Shown here piece after piece: positions 24,487-33,344 of a stretch of DNA of 64,000 nt. The position numbers and the translations under genes are program-made. The stretch spans positions 1-64,000 of the forward strand of contig JADJSY010000019.1 in the NCBI GenBank assembly GCA_016711435.1, given 5' to 3'. The stretch's first letter is position 1. Each line of letters opens with the position of its first letter. Source of the DNA: Lewinellaceae bacterium (GTDB lineage: Bacteria > Bacteroidota > Bacteroidia > Chitinophagales > Saprospiraceae). The notes under the pieces were generated by a model, which saw only the letters and a list, made by a program, of their open reading frames with translations, did no database searches and was not told the DNA's origin.

Positions 24487-24598
24487 AGGAGTCAAAGATT
24501 TGACGTGGAAAAATGCCACCGAAAGATATGGGGTTTTTCTATCGAAAGACAAAACAGCGAGTGGGTGTTTTGCCGAAAGTAGCGCCGAACCCTGTGCT

Positions 24599-24702
24599 GT
24601 ACCGGCTGCTTTAGCTGCCGGAGAAAGCCGAGGTCATTTGAAAGCGTGGAAAAACAAGTAAATGTTGCCTGTTTGGTATCCGGCAGCTAAAGCAGCCGGT
24701 AC
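24599..24702. repeat. inverted repeat with perfect 24-bp arms
   Basis: gtaccggctgctttagctgc plus cgga at 24599-24622 is matched without mismatch by its complement at 24679-24702, around a 56-base loop. The related word gtaccggcgactttagtcgc occurs at 28785-28804. It lies upstream of iorA and downstream of a small membrane-protein gene. Confidence 0.85.
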
Positions 24703-24716
24703 ATTGCGCAACGATT

Positions 24717-24989
24717 TTAAACCGCTTTGACAATTCTTCGAATGATTACTTCATACAGGCACAGGGTCAGAAAGCCAATAATTAATACCAACCCCTCATC
24801 AAGGTCTTTCAGAAAGTCGATTGTTTTTAACACCTTGGCAAACTGACTGGTATACAGACAAAGAACAATCCAGTTGACTGCCCCCCAACCAACCTGTGCA
24901 TCAGGATCCCTGGATTTTACAGATTTATACTCCAGCCAGGTGGATAATGTCATGTAAAAAAGTAAAAGCAGGATTTGCTTGTCTGACAT
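24717..24989 (-). CDS. small membrane protein of unknown function
   Basis: 90 residues if started at 24989 (an in-frame ATG at 25010 would add seven). Not recognised. It has three hydrophobic stretches: QILLLLFYMTLSTWL, VNWIVLCLYTSQFAKV and LVLIIGFLTLCLYEVII, so three membrane helices with short charged loops. It lies between the mutS end and the 24.6 kb inverted repeat. The coding bias appears acceptable but there is no functional clue. Confidence 0.5.
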   Translation of the reverse strand: MSDKQILLLLFYMTLSTWLEYKSVKSRDPDAQVGWGAVNWIVLCLYTSQFAKVLKTIDFLKDLDEGLVLIIGFLTLCLYEVIIRRIVKAV

Positions 24990-25106
24990 AAGGAAACGGG
25001 TTGTTAACATGGGATTTCCGCCTTTGTTCACTGTGTGTGTTTGGACAAATTACTTACAATAGCCAAAGGCGGCGCGTCCCAAACACGAAAAACCAAACAC
25101 CAAACC

Positions 25107-27809
25107 CTACTTTTTCCCCGCAATTTTCACCAACTCATTCAGTTTCCACAGCGCATCCATTGGCGTCATGGTATTCAGGTCGAGGTTCAGCAGTTCTTCC
25201 TTGATTTTCAGGGTATAGTCGTCCACATCAAAAATATGCAGTTGCAGCGGCGCGCCGATGTTTTTGACCTTTTTGCGCATTTGCGCCTGCGTGGTTTGTT
25301 TTTCCGAACCGGACGAATTGCTTTCCGTTGCCGATTTATTGCCTTCTACCGTCTTGTCTTCCAGCGTTTTAAGTATTTCATTGGCGCGTTCCACAATCAC
25401 CTGCGGCATACCGGCCATGCGGGCTACGTGGATGCCGAAGGAGTGGTTGGAGCCGCCAGGCGTGAGTTTGCGCAGGAAAATAACCCGGTGACCCACTTCT
25501 TTCGTACTGACGTGGAAATTATGAATGCGCTCGTGCGTTTCCGACAGTTCGTTGAGTTCGTGGTAGTGCGTGGCGAACAGCGTTTTGGGTCGCGCGCGTT
25601 CGTTGTCGTGCAGGTATTCGGCGAGGCTCCAGGCGATACTGATGCCGTCGTAGGTGCTGGTGCCGCGCCCGATTTCGTCGAGCAGGATGAGCGAGCGGTC
25701 GCTGATATTGTTCATAATCAGCGCGGTTTCGTTCATTTCCACCATAAACGTACTTTCCCCGCCGCTGATGTTGTCGCTGGCCCCGACGCGGGTGAATACC
25801 TTATCTACCAGGCCGATGCGGGCGCTTTCGGCGGGTACAAAACTGCCCATTTGAGCCATGAGTGCGATGAGCGCCGTTTGCCGCAGCAGCGCCGATTTGC
25901 CGGCCATGTTCGGGCCGGTGATCAGCATGACCTGTACGGCTTCATTGTCGAGGTAGACGTCGTTGGGAATGTATTGTTCGCCGACGGGCAATTGTGTTTC
26001 GATGACCGGGTGCCGACCGTCGCGGATGTCCAGTACGGTACTTTCATCCAGTTCCGGGCGCTTATAGTTGTTTTTTACCGCCACTTTGGAGAACGACAGC
26101 AGGCAGTCGAGCCGGGCGATCAGTTGCGCATCGTGTTGTATAGGCTGGATGTACTGGCCGATTTCTTCGATCAGCGAGCGAAAAATTTTGTCCTCCAGTT
26201 CCAGGATTTTTTCTTCCGCGCCCAGGATTTTGGCCTCCAGGTGTTTCAGTTCGTCGGTGATAAAACGTTCGCCGTTGGCGATGGTCTGTTTGCGCGTCCA
26301 TTCGGGCGGCACCTGGTCTTTCCATTTGGAAGTGACCTCGATGTAGTAGCCGAACACGTTGTTAAAAGCGATTTTCAGGCTGGTGATGCCCGTGCGTTCG
26401 ATTTCCCGCTGTTGAATTTCCAGCAGTAGTTCGCGGCTGTTGCGCACCACGTGGCGCAGGTCGTCGAGCGTGGGGTCGGCGCCGTCGGCAATGGAGCCGC
26501 CTTTGCGCACATCGACGGGCGGATCGGGCGCCAGGTCGCGTTCGATGCGTTCGCGGAGGGTGAGGCAGGGTTGCAGCGATTCGGAGAGTTTGCGGAGCGG
26601 CAGCAGGCCTTCTTCGCCGGTATGAAGCATCTTTTTGAGTTGCTCGACGGCCATCAGCGCCCTGCGCAGTTGCATCACTTCCCGGGGATTGATTTTGCCG
26701 ACGGCTGTTTTGCTCATCAGGCGTTCAAGGTCGCCCATGTGGCGGATATGCGGCTCCATTTCCTGTGCAAATTCCTGATTTTCAACAAAAAAGGAGACGA
26801 TGTCGTGGCGTTCCGCGATCTGGATCAGGCTGGTCAGGGGCAGCAACACCCATTTGCGCAGCAGGCGCGCGCCCATCGGACTCACGGTTTTGTCGAGCAC
26901 CTGAAGCAGGGAAATGCCGTTTTCGTGGTTGCTGGCCACCAGTTCGAGGTTGCGGATGGTGAAGCGGTCGAGCCACACGTATTTATCCGTCTGCAGCCGG
27001 CTCAGGGCGGTGATGTGCGACAGTTTATTGTTTTCTGTAGCGGCCAGGTAGTGCAAGGCTGCTCCAGCGGCCGTTTGTCCCAGTTCGAATTCCTCCACGC
27101 CGAAACCTTTCAGGCTTTGGGTCTGGAAGTGGTTCAGCAGTTTTTCCCGGGCAAAATCGTGGGTAAAAATCCAGTCTTCGAGCGTATTGGTGTAAAATTT
27201 TTCCCCGTAAATGGCTGAAAACTCTTTCACCCGGCTTTTGGGTAAAATGACTTCTGCCGGTTTAAAACTCTGTAACAGTTTGTCGATGGTGCCGGTGTCG
27301 CCTTCGCTGACAAAAAATTCGCCGGTGGAAATATCGAGAAAAGCGGCGCCGAACTGTTCGTTTTTGCCGTAGGCCACGGTGGCCAGGAAGTTGTTGGTGT
27401 TGTGATCCAGCAGTGCGTCGTCGGTCGTGACGCCCGGCGTCACCACTTCCGTCACGGCGCGGCGCACCACTTTTCCGGGTGTGGGTTTTTCCATTTGCTC
27501 GCAAATCGCGACCCGGTAACCGGCCCGAACGAGGCGGGGCAGGTACACATCAAGAGAATGATAGGGGAAGCCGGCCAGTTCGATGTCGAGTCCGCCATTG
27601 TTGCGGCTGGTGAGGGTGATGCCGAGTGCGCGGGAAGCCTTCACGGCATCTTCTCCGAAGGTTTCATAAAAATCGCCTACCCGGAACAGCAGGATGGCAT
27701 CCGGGTACTTTGTTTTCACCTGTATGTATTGCTGCATCAGGGGCGTAGTGGCGCCGCCGGTGGCAGCGGAGCCGTTATTTGTTGCGCCGTCTTTTTTCGG
27801 TCTTGCCAT
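25107..27809 (-). CDS. mutS: DNA mismatch repair protein MutS
   Basis: 900 residues, slightly longer than the typical 850-880. The mismatch-reading F47-Y-E49 motif is in FRVGDFYETFGEDA; domain V has the Walker A TGPNMAGKS (about 625-633), FVPAESARIGLVDKVFTRVGASDNI, SGGESTFMVEM and the Walker B LILLDEIGRGTSTYDG. A linker rich in S/T/Q after the ATPase domain (about 815-845) and a C-terminal dimer/MutL-interaction tail follow. It recognises mismatches in newly made DNA. The gene has no mutL neighbour, which is usual in this group. Confidence 0.96.
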   Translation of the reverse strand: MARPKKDGATNNGSAATGGATTPLMQQYIQVKTKYPDAILLFRVGDFYETFGEDAVKASRALGITLTSRNNGGLDIELAGFPYHSLDVYLPRLVRAGYRVAICEQMEKPTPGKVVRRAVTEVVTPGVTTDDALLDHNTNNFLATVAYGKNEQFGAAFLDISTGEFFVSEGDTGTIDKLLQSFKPAEVILPKSRVKEFSAIYGEKFYTNTLEDWIFTHDFAREKLLNHFQTQSLKGFGVEEFELGQTAAGAALHYLAATENNKLSHITALSRLQTDKYVWLDRFTIRNLELVASNHENGISLLQVLDKTVSPMGARLLRKWVLLPLTSLIQIAERHDIVSFFVENQEFAQEMEPHIRHMGDLERLMSKTAVGKINPREVMQLRRALMAVEQLKKMLHTGEEGLLPLRKLSESLQPCLTLRERIERDLAPDPPVDVRKGGSIADGADPTLDDLRHVVRNSRELLLEIQQREIERTGITSLKIAFNNVFGYYIEVTSKWKDQVPPEWTRKQTIANGERFITDELKHLEAKILGAEEKILELEDKIFRSLIEEIGQYIQPIQHDAQLIARLDCLLSFSKVAVKNNYKRPELDESTVLDIRDGRHPVIETQLPVGEQYIPNDVYLDNEAVQVMLITGPNMAGKSALLRQTALIALMAQMGSFVPAESARIGLVDKVFTRVGASDNISGGESTFMVEMNETALIMNNISDRSLILLDEIGRGTSTYDGISIAWSLAEYLHDNERARPKTLFATHYHELNELSETHERIHNFHVSTKEVGHRVIFLRKLTPGGSNHSFGIHVARMAGMPQVIVERANEILKTLEDKTVEGNKSATESNSSGSEKQTTQAQMRKKVKNIGAPLQLHIFDVDDYTLKIKEELLNLDLNTMTPMDALWKLNELVKIAGKK

Positions 27810-27825
27810 CTTGGTGGGTCGTTGT

Positions 27826-27919
27826 CCACACTACTGGACATTTCATTCTACAGTAGTCAGACCTGTAAGGTTTTAAAAACCTTATAGGTCTCGTTCCACG
27901 AAAATGCCCAGTAGTGTGG
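27826..27919. repeat. nested palindrome at the mutS 5' side
   Basis: Outer arms ccacactactggacattt and aaaatgcccagtagtgtgg enclose an inner palindrome gacctgtaaggttttaaaaa / ccttataggtc at about 27869-27890. The inner block and the word actggacattt are shared with 12389-12446. It ends 17 bases upstream of the mutS start, so it would form part of the mutS 5' leader or promoter region. Confidence 0.8.
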
Positions 27920-28141
27920 TCGTTGTCGTCCTGTTTGCGTCCCTGTTTTTGATCCGGGACGATAAAGGTAGAGCACTACAATTCTTTCCTTTGCTTTTTT
28001 TTAAAAAAATGAAAGCCGGTTAAAGATACCGTTCCTGAAAGATGTCTAATTTTAACATTGATAATCAATGACTTAGAAAACTTTCACTTTCTTTTGGACA
28101 TCGTTAACAGCACAGATGTAAGTATCAAATCAGTACCCGCC
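27920..28141. other. gene-free region between mutS and the DUF1573 gene
   Basis: No reading frame or strong secondary structure was found. It contains the divergent promoters; only the -7 box at 28142-28149 for the DUF1573 gene could be identified with confidence. Confidence 0.4.
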
Positions 28142-28149
28142 TACTTTTG
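28142..28149 (+). promoter_or_regulatory. TAnnTTTG -7 box (tacttttg)
   Basis: Perfect -7 element 52 bases before the start of the DUF1573 gene. The untranslated leader of about 45 bases is longer than for most genes here. Confidence 0.6.
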
Positions 28150-28201
28150 TAGCATCATTTGACAAAGAAACTCAATTTCTCATCTTAAACGGTAATATCC
28201 G

Positions 28202-28633
28202 ATGAAACAAGTTCTCACAATCCTCGCATTCGTTCTGGTTGGTTCTTTTTACGCTACTGCACAAACTACCAACGGTGCTGTTATGACTTTCGACGCTACC
28301 ACTATGGACTACGGTACCATTGAAAAAGGCGCTGATCCGATCCGCAAATTCAAATTTACCAACACTGGTAATGAGCCGCTGATCGTAAAAGCAGCAAAAG
28401 GTTCTTGCGGTTGCACAGTTCCTACTTACCCGAAAGAGCCGATTATGCCCGGCGAAAGCAATGTAATCGAAGTTCGCTACGACACCCAGCGTGTAGGCGC
28501 TTTCACTAAAACGGTTACACTGACTACCAACGAAGCAAGCGATACCCACACCCTGACGATCAAAGGCGATGTAAAAGCGCCTGCTTCCCAGGAAAGTGTT
28601 CCTGCCGGTAACGGTGGTTTGAACAACAACTAA
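28202..28633 (+). CDS. DUF1573 secreted protein
   Basis: 143 residues: a signal peptide (MKQVLTILAFVLVGSFYATAQ) followed by one immunoglobulin-like DUF1573 domain, with MDYGTIEKGADPIRKFKFTN, the Cys pair in GSCGCTVPTYPKEPI and DTHTLTIKGDV. Members are abundant periplasmic or surface proteins of Bacteroidota of unknown role. The codons lean towards one preferred form (GCT, GGT, ACC, CGC) more than in neighbouring genes, suggesting high expression. It has its own promoter and a strong terminator, so it is monocistronic. Confidence 0.85.
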   Translation: MKQVLTILAFVLVGSFYATAQTTNGAVMTFDATTMDYGTIEKGADPIRKFKFTNTGNEPLIVKAAKGSCGCTVPTYPKEPIMPGESNVIEVRYDTQRVGAFTKTVTLTTNEASDTHTLTIKGDVKAPASQESVPAGNGGLNNN

Positions 28634-28745
28634 AGCAAAAAGCAAAATGGCAAATGGCAAAAAGCAATGCAAATCAACGCGTTATATTGCCTCTTGCATT
28701 TTGAAATTTTGCCTTTTTACGAATTGATTATTGGTTTGACGATAT

Positions 28746-28784
28746 GAACCCGGCCGGTGGCAACACTGGTCGGGTTCTTTTTTT
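28746..28784 (+). terminator. intrinsic terminator of the DUF1573 gene
   Basis: GAACCCG...CGGGTTC arms with an inner gccggtg/cactggt stem and a GCAA loop are followed by seven T. This is one of the few textbook intrinsic terminators in the window. Confidence 0.85.
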
Positions 28785-28879
28785 GTACCGGCGACTTTAG
28801 TCGCAGGAATGCCGGATATTTTGAAAGAACCCGAGAAGTTCTGCCGTGCGCGGGTCTTACGATCCTACACTTTACGTAC

Positions 28880-29084
28880 ACAACCATACGATTTTTTTAC
28901 CACAACGGACACCAAGTGGTTTCACAAAGGACACTAAGCGTAGAGTTGACTCGTCCCGCTTAGTGATTACTGTAGGCTGGTATACATCATCGCAAATGAC
29001 TTGAAAAATGTGGTCAACTCTACGCTTAGTGTCCTTTGTGAAACCACTTGGTGTCCGTTGTGGTAAAAAAAACGTGTGGTTCTG
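28880..29084. repeat. long palindrome with arms of about 70 bp
   Basis: The left arm (taccacaacggacaccaagt, ggtttcacaaaggacactaa, gcgtagagttgac) and a complementary right arm are nearly perfect. The loop is about 60 bases. It lies between the convergent DUF1573 and Omp28-like genes. The inner word gtagagttgac is shared with 178-365 and 45131-45306. Confidence 0.85.
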
Positions 29085-29108
29085 TATATAAGGTGCCAGA
29101 AAGAAGCA

Positions 29109-30101
29109 CTATTCCTTGATCACTTTTGCTGTATACACGCCCTTTTCGCCCGTTATTTTCACGACATAAATACCCTTCGGCAAGCCGGCCATTGAAAATG
29201 AAACGCCTCCAACCTGCTGATTTTCAAAGGAAACAGCTATGCGTTGACCATTGATAGCATAAATTTCCAGCGATTCGGCGCGGTCTTCACCGATGTAGGC
29301 CACAGCAGCGTCGGTTGCCGGATTCGGCTGGACAGAGGCCGTTTGAAAACGCGGCTCGCCCGCCGATAAAACGAAGTTGTCGAAACGGGTACCGCTGTTC
29401 AGTATTTCTTTGGTGGCGGTATTTTGAACGAAAGCGACAACGTACACCTCGTTGGGGTTCCATCCTTGCCCAATAACATAATTAAAATTTAACGTGACAC
29501 TCCCGCCCGGCTGCGCCAGCGTAACCGGAGCGCCGTCGATGCCCGGTAACATCCGCCGAAAGACGTCGTGGTGTACTGTTTCCCCATTCGGAGAGTTATA
29601 ATTGATTGTTTTTTCTACTACTGCGAGGTACAACTTATAAGTACCGGCCGGCACAGCAGCGTGGGTAAATATCTGCACCGTGGCAGTACGGGGGTCGCCG
29701 CTGGTTTCAGTCACGAGCATTTGAATCGGGCTGGTCAGCGGGAGTGCGGCGTTCAGTGTGGCAGCCGGGAGTAACATGCTACCTCCGTTAATCACGGCGC
29801 CGTTTAATACGGCACGGGGTGTACTGCTGATGTCGTAAAAATCTGTCCGCGCGCTGTTTTCGGTCATGTTTGCCTGGTAAAATATACAGCCGCTATACGG
29901 AATAGGCGGGTGGTAGGAAATGTGATGAATGTCATCGGGGTGCATATTGATCAGTGTATAAAAGGCGGGATTCCTGCTTTTACAAATGCTGCAATGCGAA
30001 TTGGTAAAATGTTCGAGTAAGACGTATTTCTTGGCCTGACTGTACACTTCGGGAAACAAACAGCATACTGCCAGCGCAATCGTGAAGAGTAGTTTTTTCA
30101 T
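29109..30101 (-). CDS. Omp28-like secreted protein with type IX sorting tail
   Basis: 330 residues. A signal peptide is followed by an Omp28/thioredoxin-like domain with KYVLLEHFTNSHCSICKSRNP (C37/C40 redox-like pair, split here for length: LEHFTNSHC, SICKSRN) and TPRAVLNG. The last 75 residues form a type A T9SS sorting domain: QPNPATDAAV, SLEIYAINGQRIA, FSMAGLPKGIYVVKI and a basic end. It should be exported through the outer membrane and cleaved or anchored. The exact role of the Omp28 family is unknown. Monocistronic. Confidence 0.82.
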   Translation of the reverse strand: MKKLLFTIALAVCCLFPEVYSQAKKYVLLEHFTNSHCSICKSRNPAFYTLINMHPDDIHHISYHPPIPYSGCIFYQANMTENSARTDFYDISSTPRAVLNGAVINGGSMLLPAATLNAALPLTSPIQMLVTETSGDPRTATVQIFTHAAVPAGTYKLYLAVVEKTINYNSPNGETVHHDVFRRMLPGIDGAPVTLAQPGGSVTLNFNYVIGQGWNPNEVYVVAFVQNTATKEILNSGTRFDNFVLSAGEPRFQTASVQPNPATDAAVAYIGEDRAESLEIYAINGQRIAVSFENQQVGGVSFSMAGLPKGIYVVKITGEKGVYTAKVIKE

Positions 30102-30191
30102 GTTACTTGTGTCAATGTAGGTGATAAAAAAAGAAGAGTAGAAATGTATGAAATAGGTACAAAATAAGGAATGTCAGGCAAATTTAAGCCC

Positions 30192-30368
30192 TTACTGCCG
30201 AAACGCCACTGCCCGGAATAGCGAAGTGGGATAATTGTCGGCAAGCGAACGAATCGCAATATCAAATTCCGGCGCGGTCAATTGAACGGAAAACCGTAAT
30301 CTTGCCTCAATTTTGGAAATGAATTTCTCCGGCTGAAAACGAATTAAATTGTTTCCGGTTCTGATTGT
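30192..30368 (-). other. 58-codon open frame without start codon, possible gene remnant
   Basis: The minus strand is open from just after TGA (30369-30371) to TAA at 30192. It encodes a protein-like sequence with no ATG: RFQPEKFISKIEARLRFSV then QLTAPEFDIAIRSLADNYP and LFRAVAFRQ. Not recognised. It may be the tail of a decayed gene between the divergent Omp28-like and terC genes. Confidence 0.25.
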
Positions 30369-30395
30369 TCACTAAACAACCAACTACTATCTACG

Positions 30396-31232
30396 ATGTT
30401 TCTTTTGACAATGCCCGATTTTGCCTCCGGTGAGGTGTGGATAAGCCTCCTGACCCTTACTTTTCTGGAAATAGTGCTGGGGGTCGACAATATCATCTTT
30501 CTGTCTATCGTCTCGTCCAAATTACCCGCTGCCGACCAACCCAAGGCCCGCAATATCGGCCTGATGCTGGCAATGGTGTTGCGCATTGTTTTATTGTTCG
30601 GCCTGACCTGGATCATCGGGATGAAGGAGCCGCTTTTTTCCATCGATTTTCTCGGTATACACGGCGGGGTCACCGGTCAGGGCCTGATTTTATTCCTGGG
30701 AGGTCTCTTTTTGTTGTACAAAGCCACCAGCGAGATACACCATAAATTGGAAAGTCCGGAGGCAGGCGATGATCCCGGCGGTAAAAAAGGCAAGGCGGCG
30801 CTGAATGCCGTTATCATGCAAATTACACTCATCAATGTCGTTTTTTCCTTCGACTCTATCCTGACCGCAGTGGGGCTTTCCAACGATATTACCATCATGG
30901 TCATCGCCGTCGTTGTGTCCGTATTGGTGATGATGCTGTTCTCCGGGCCTGTCAGCAAGTTTGTCAATGATCACCCAACCATCCAGATGCTCGGACTGTC
31001 GTTCCTGATTCTGATCGGCTTTTCGCTGATTGCGGAAGCGGCCCACCTGGGACATTTCATTGAAGGTTCCGTTCCAAAAGGCTATCTGTACTTTGCCATT
31101 TTCTTTTCTCTTTTTGTGGAATTCCTCAATATCCGCATGCGAAAAATACAAAAACCGGTTCAACTGCACGGCTATGCCGAAACAGCCAGAAAAAGAGGCA
31201 TGCTGGATGAAGATTTGCTGGATGATAAGTAG
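30396..31232 (+). CDS. TerC family membrane protein
   Basis: 278 residues with about seven hydrophobic segments. The family signatures are LTFLEIVLGVDNIIFLSIV near the N-terminus (acidic E and D within the membrane), FLGGLFLLYKATSEIHH and ITLINVVFSFDSILTAVG with a second membrane Asp. A basic hydrophilic tail follows. TerC proteins export metal ions such as manganese, or act with exoenzyme loading; metal export is inferred. The gene stands alone upstream of a palindrome. Confidence 0.88.
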   Translation: MFLLTMPDFASGEVWISLLTLTFLEIVLGVDNIIFLSIVSSKLPAADQPKARNIGLMLAMVLRIVLLFGLTWIIGMKEPLFSIDFLGIHGGVTGQGLILFLGGLFLLYKATSEIHHKLESPEAGDDPGGKKGKAALNAVIMQITLINVVFSFDSILTAVGLSNDITIMVIAVVVSVLVMMLFSGPVSKFVNDHPTIQMLGLSFLILIGFSLIAEAAHLGHFIEGSVPKGYLYFAIFFSLFVEFLNIRMRKIQKPVQLHGYAETARKRGMLDEDLLDDK

Positions 31233-31448
31233 TTATTGGTTATCTGTTATCAGTTATTAGTGGTGTTTCAGGCTGGAATGGGTAAATAATGTCAAATATT
31301 CGAAATCATTCCCCATGCCGAAACCTGATAACAGATAACGGATAACGGATAACTAACAACCAATTAGGGAGCAGAAACGCTCCATCATTTAACCATTCCA
31401 GCCTGAAACCTAATAACAGATAACGAATAACCGATAACGAATAACTAA
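31233..31448. repeat. long palindrome, 'ggataacggataac' family
   Basis: Left: gttattggttatctgttatc plus agttattagtggtgtttcaggctggaatg in parts. Right: cattccagcctgaaacctaa followed by taacagataacgaataacc words. An inner copy (gaaacctgataacagataac) repeats the same words. It lies between terC and the exonuclease gene. The same words occur at 13606-13642 and 52483-52514. Confidence 0.85.
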
Positions 31449-31450
31449 AA

Positions 31451-32281
31451 ATGGTCGACATACAAATCAACCTCCAACGGGACCTGGTATTTTTTGACGT
31501 GGAAACGACCGGGTTGAATGTCATCCGCGATCGCATTTTGCAGATTGGGATGGTCAAATTATTTAAAAACGGCCAACCCTCGGAGGAACTTTGCATGTTG
31601 ATCAATCCGGGCATTCCGATTTCGGAAGAGTCGATGCAAATACACGGGATTACGCCGAAAGACCTGGCGAACAAACCCGTTTTTGCCCAGGTCGCTCAAA
31701 AAATATGGGATTTTATCGGCGATGCGGATTTGGGCGGTTACAATTCCAACCGTTTTGATGTGCCCATGCTCATGGAAGAATTTGCCCGGGTAGGGAAAGA
31801 ATTAGACATCAGCAAGCGGCGTTTGATCGATGTGCAGCGTATTTTCTACAAGATGGAACCCCGTACGCTCAAAGCGGCGTACCGGCTGTACTGCCAGCAG
31901 GAGCTCGAAGACGCCCACGATGCGCTGGCCGATGTGCGGGCCACACTGGATGTTTTTAAAGGGCAGATTCGCGCCTACGAAGGCAAAGATTTGCTCGATG
32001 AAAACGGAAATATCATCCCGACGCCCATCAAAAATGATATTCAGGCGTTACATGATTTTACCAATGACCTGAACTTCCTGGATGCCACCCAAAAATTGCG
32101 CGTACAGCCTGATGGCGTGGTGGTGTTCAATTTTGGAAAATACATGGGTCAGCCGGTGAAAGAAGTGCTGAAAAAAGAGCGCAACTACGGCGCCTGGATT
32201 CAGGAAAAGGAGTTCTCTTCCCAGGTGAAACAGATTATCAAACAAATGATGAAGGAGATAAAACGCATACCGGCACTTTAA
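31451..32281 (+). CDS. DnaQ-type 3'-5' exonuclease
   Basis: 276 residues. The DEDD motifs are visible: LVFFDVETTGLN (ExoI, D-x-E), GYNSNRFDVPML (ExoII, with Asp) and HDALADVRATLDVF (ExoIII, H-x(4)-D), so this is the DEDDh subgroup used in polymerase III epsilon and exonuclease X proteins. The C-terminal 90 residues (FNFGKYMGQPVKEVLKKE) resemble the small domain appended in ExoX-like enzymes. Proofreading as a polymerase subunit or a free repair exonuclease are both possible. Confidence 0.85.
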   Translation: MVDIQINLQRDLVFFDVETTGLNVIRDRILQIGMVKLFKNGQPSEELCMLINPGIPISEESMQIHGITPKDLANKPVFAQVAQKIWDFIGDADLGGYNSNRFDVPMLMEEFARVGKELDISKRRLIDVQRIFYKMEPRTLKAAYRLYCQQELEDAHDALADVRATLDVFKGQIRAYEGKDLLDENGNIIPTPIKNDIQALHDFTNDLNFLDATQKLRVQPDGVVVFNFGKYMGQPVKEVLKKERNYGAWIQEKEFSSQVKQIIKQMMKEIKRIPAL

Positions 32282-32333
32282 AAACTATGTGTTCTATGTG
32301 TCTATGTGTTTAATATTTATCCAAACAAATACG

Positions 32334-33215
32334 ATGCTTAAACAACTATCATCCTTTGTGGTAAAATTTGTTGTTGTTTGTGGTAAAAAACGCCCTCAAG
32401 TTTGCCTGTGTTTATGCATGATGCTCTGCCTGACGGCCTGCTTCGAGCCGCAGGAAGGTTGTACCGATATTTCCGCTACCAATTTTGACGCCTCGGCCGA
32501 TAAGAACTGCGACGATTGCTGTGTATTCCCAAAACTACAGTTGGAGATAACACAACGCTACGATACCCTCACTTTTCTGGAAAACCGCCCTTATGAGAAC
32601 TCTGGCGGACAGTGGTTTATCCTGAAAAGCGTATCGTTCTATCTCTCTGATTTTCAATTGTTTCAAAACGGCGACACTGCATTCGTCAGCGATACGGTCG
32701 GCCTGCGCAGCTTTGCGCCGACCGGCAGCGATACCCTGCGGGAAATATTTACCGACGATTTTGTACTCGTACGCCGTACCCCGCTGCTCAACGAAGTCGG
32801 TACGTTTCGCAACGACGGCGTTTTTGAAAAAGTGCGGTTTCGGGTAGGCCTCGATGCCGATGCCCAACGCGTCATTCCACGCCTGGCCCCCACCGGGCAC
32901 CCACTGCGGATACAATCGGACAGCCTGTGGCACGGTCGCGCAGCAGGATTCGTCTTCGCGCAGGTCATCGTAGCGCGCGATACACTCACGAGCACCAAAC
33001 CCGATACGCTGGCGCTGACACAGGCTGATCTGCCCGGATTTTTTGTTGAGGCCAACGGCTCGTTTGTACACGAAACGGGTTATAATTTTACGTTGAAGCT
33101 GACCGCCGACCACAAAAAACTCCTGGAAGGAATTGATTGGACAACGGGCGACATTTCTGCATGGAAAACCCGCATTGTGGCAAACATGTCCGGCGCTTTG
33201 AGCGTTTCACAATGA
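32334..33215 (+). CDS. MbnP-like lipoprotein 1
   Basis: 293 residues from the ATG at 32334; a shorter start at 32421 would place the lipobox (LCLTACFEP) within a normal signal peptide, so the start is uncertain. After the lipid-anchored Cys comes a short GCTDISATNFDASAD motif, then the MbnP-type beta domain (WFILKSVSFYLSDFQLF, LRFAPTG-like SFAPTGSDTL, FRVGLDADAQ, VHETGYNFTLKL). MbnP proteins bind copper, in known cases using an oxidised tryptophan. It starts a three-gene set with a second MbnP and a di-haem peroxidase. Confidence 0.75.
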   Translation: MLKQLSSFVVKFVVVCGKKRPQVCLCLCMMLCLTACFEPQEGCTDISATNFDASADKNCDDCCVFPKLQLEITQRYDTLTFLENRPYENSGGQWFILKSVSFYLSDFQLFQNGDTAFVSDTVGLRSFAPTGSDTLREIFTDDFVLVRRTPLLNEVGTFRNDGVFEKVRFRVGLDADAQRVIPRLAPTGHPLRIQSDSLWHGRAAGFVFAQVIVARDTLTSTKPDTLALTQADLPGFFVEANGSFVHETGYNFTLKLTADHKKLLEGIDWTTGDISAWKTRIVANMSGALSVSQ

Positions 33216-33221
33216 AATAGT

Positions 33222-33335
33222 TGAGGTGTTGAGGTTTGATTGTTGAGGGCCACTCTGTATAGGAGTGTCTTGTTCATAGAGCGGCCCCTCAACAATCCAA
33301 CCTCTCAACCATCAACAATCTCAACCCATCAACAA
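33222..33335. repeat. palindrome, 'gttgaggtgttgag' words
   Basis: Left gttgaggtgttgaggtttga / ttgttgagggcc and right ggcccctcaacaatccaacctc / tcaaccatcaacaatctcaac are complementary and separated by about 40 bases. The words recur at 60653-60763. It lies between the two mbnP-like genes. Confidence 0.8.
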
Positions 33336-33344
33336 CACATAAAC

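Noticed and set aside
25035..26429. 464-codon plus-strand frame opposite mutS
   Set aside because: Antisense shadow of mutS; the translation has no domain pattern and mutS itself is unmistakable.
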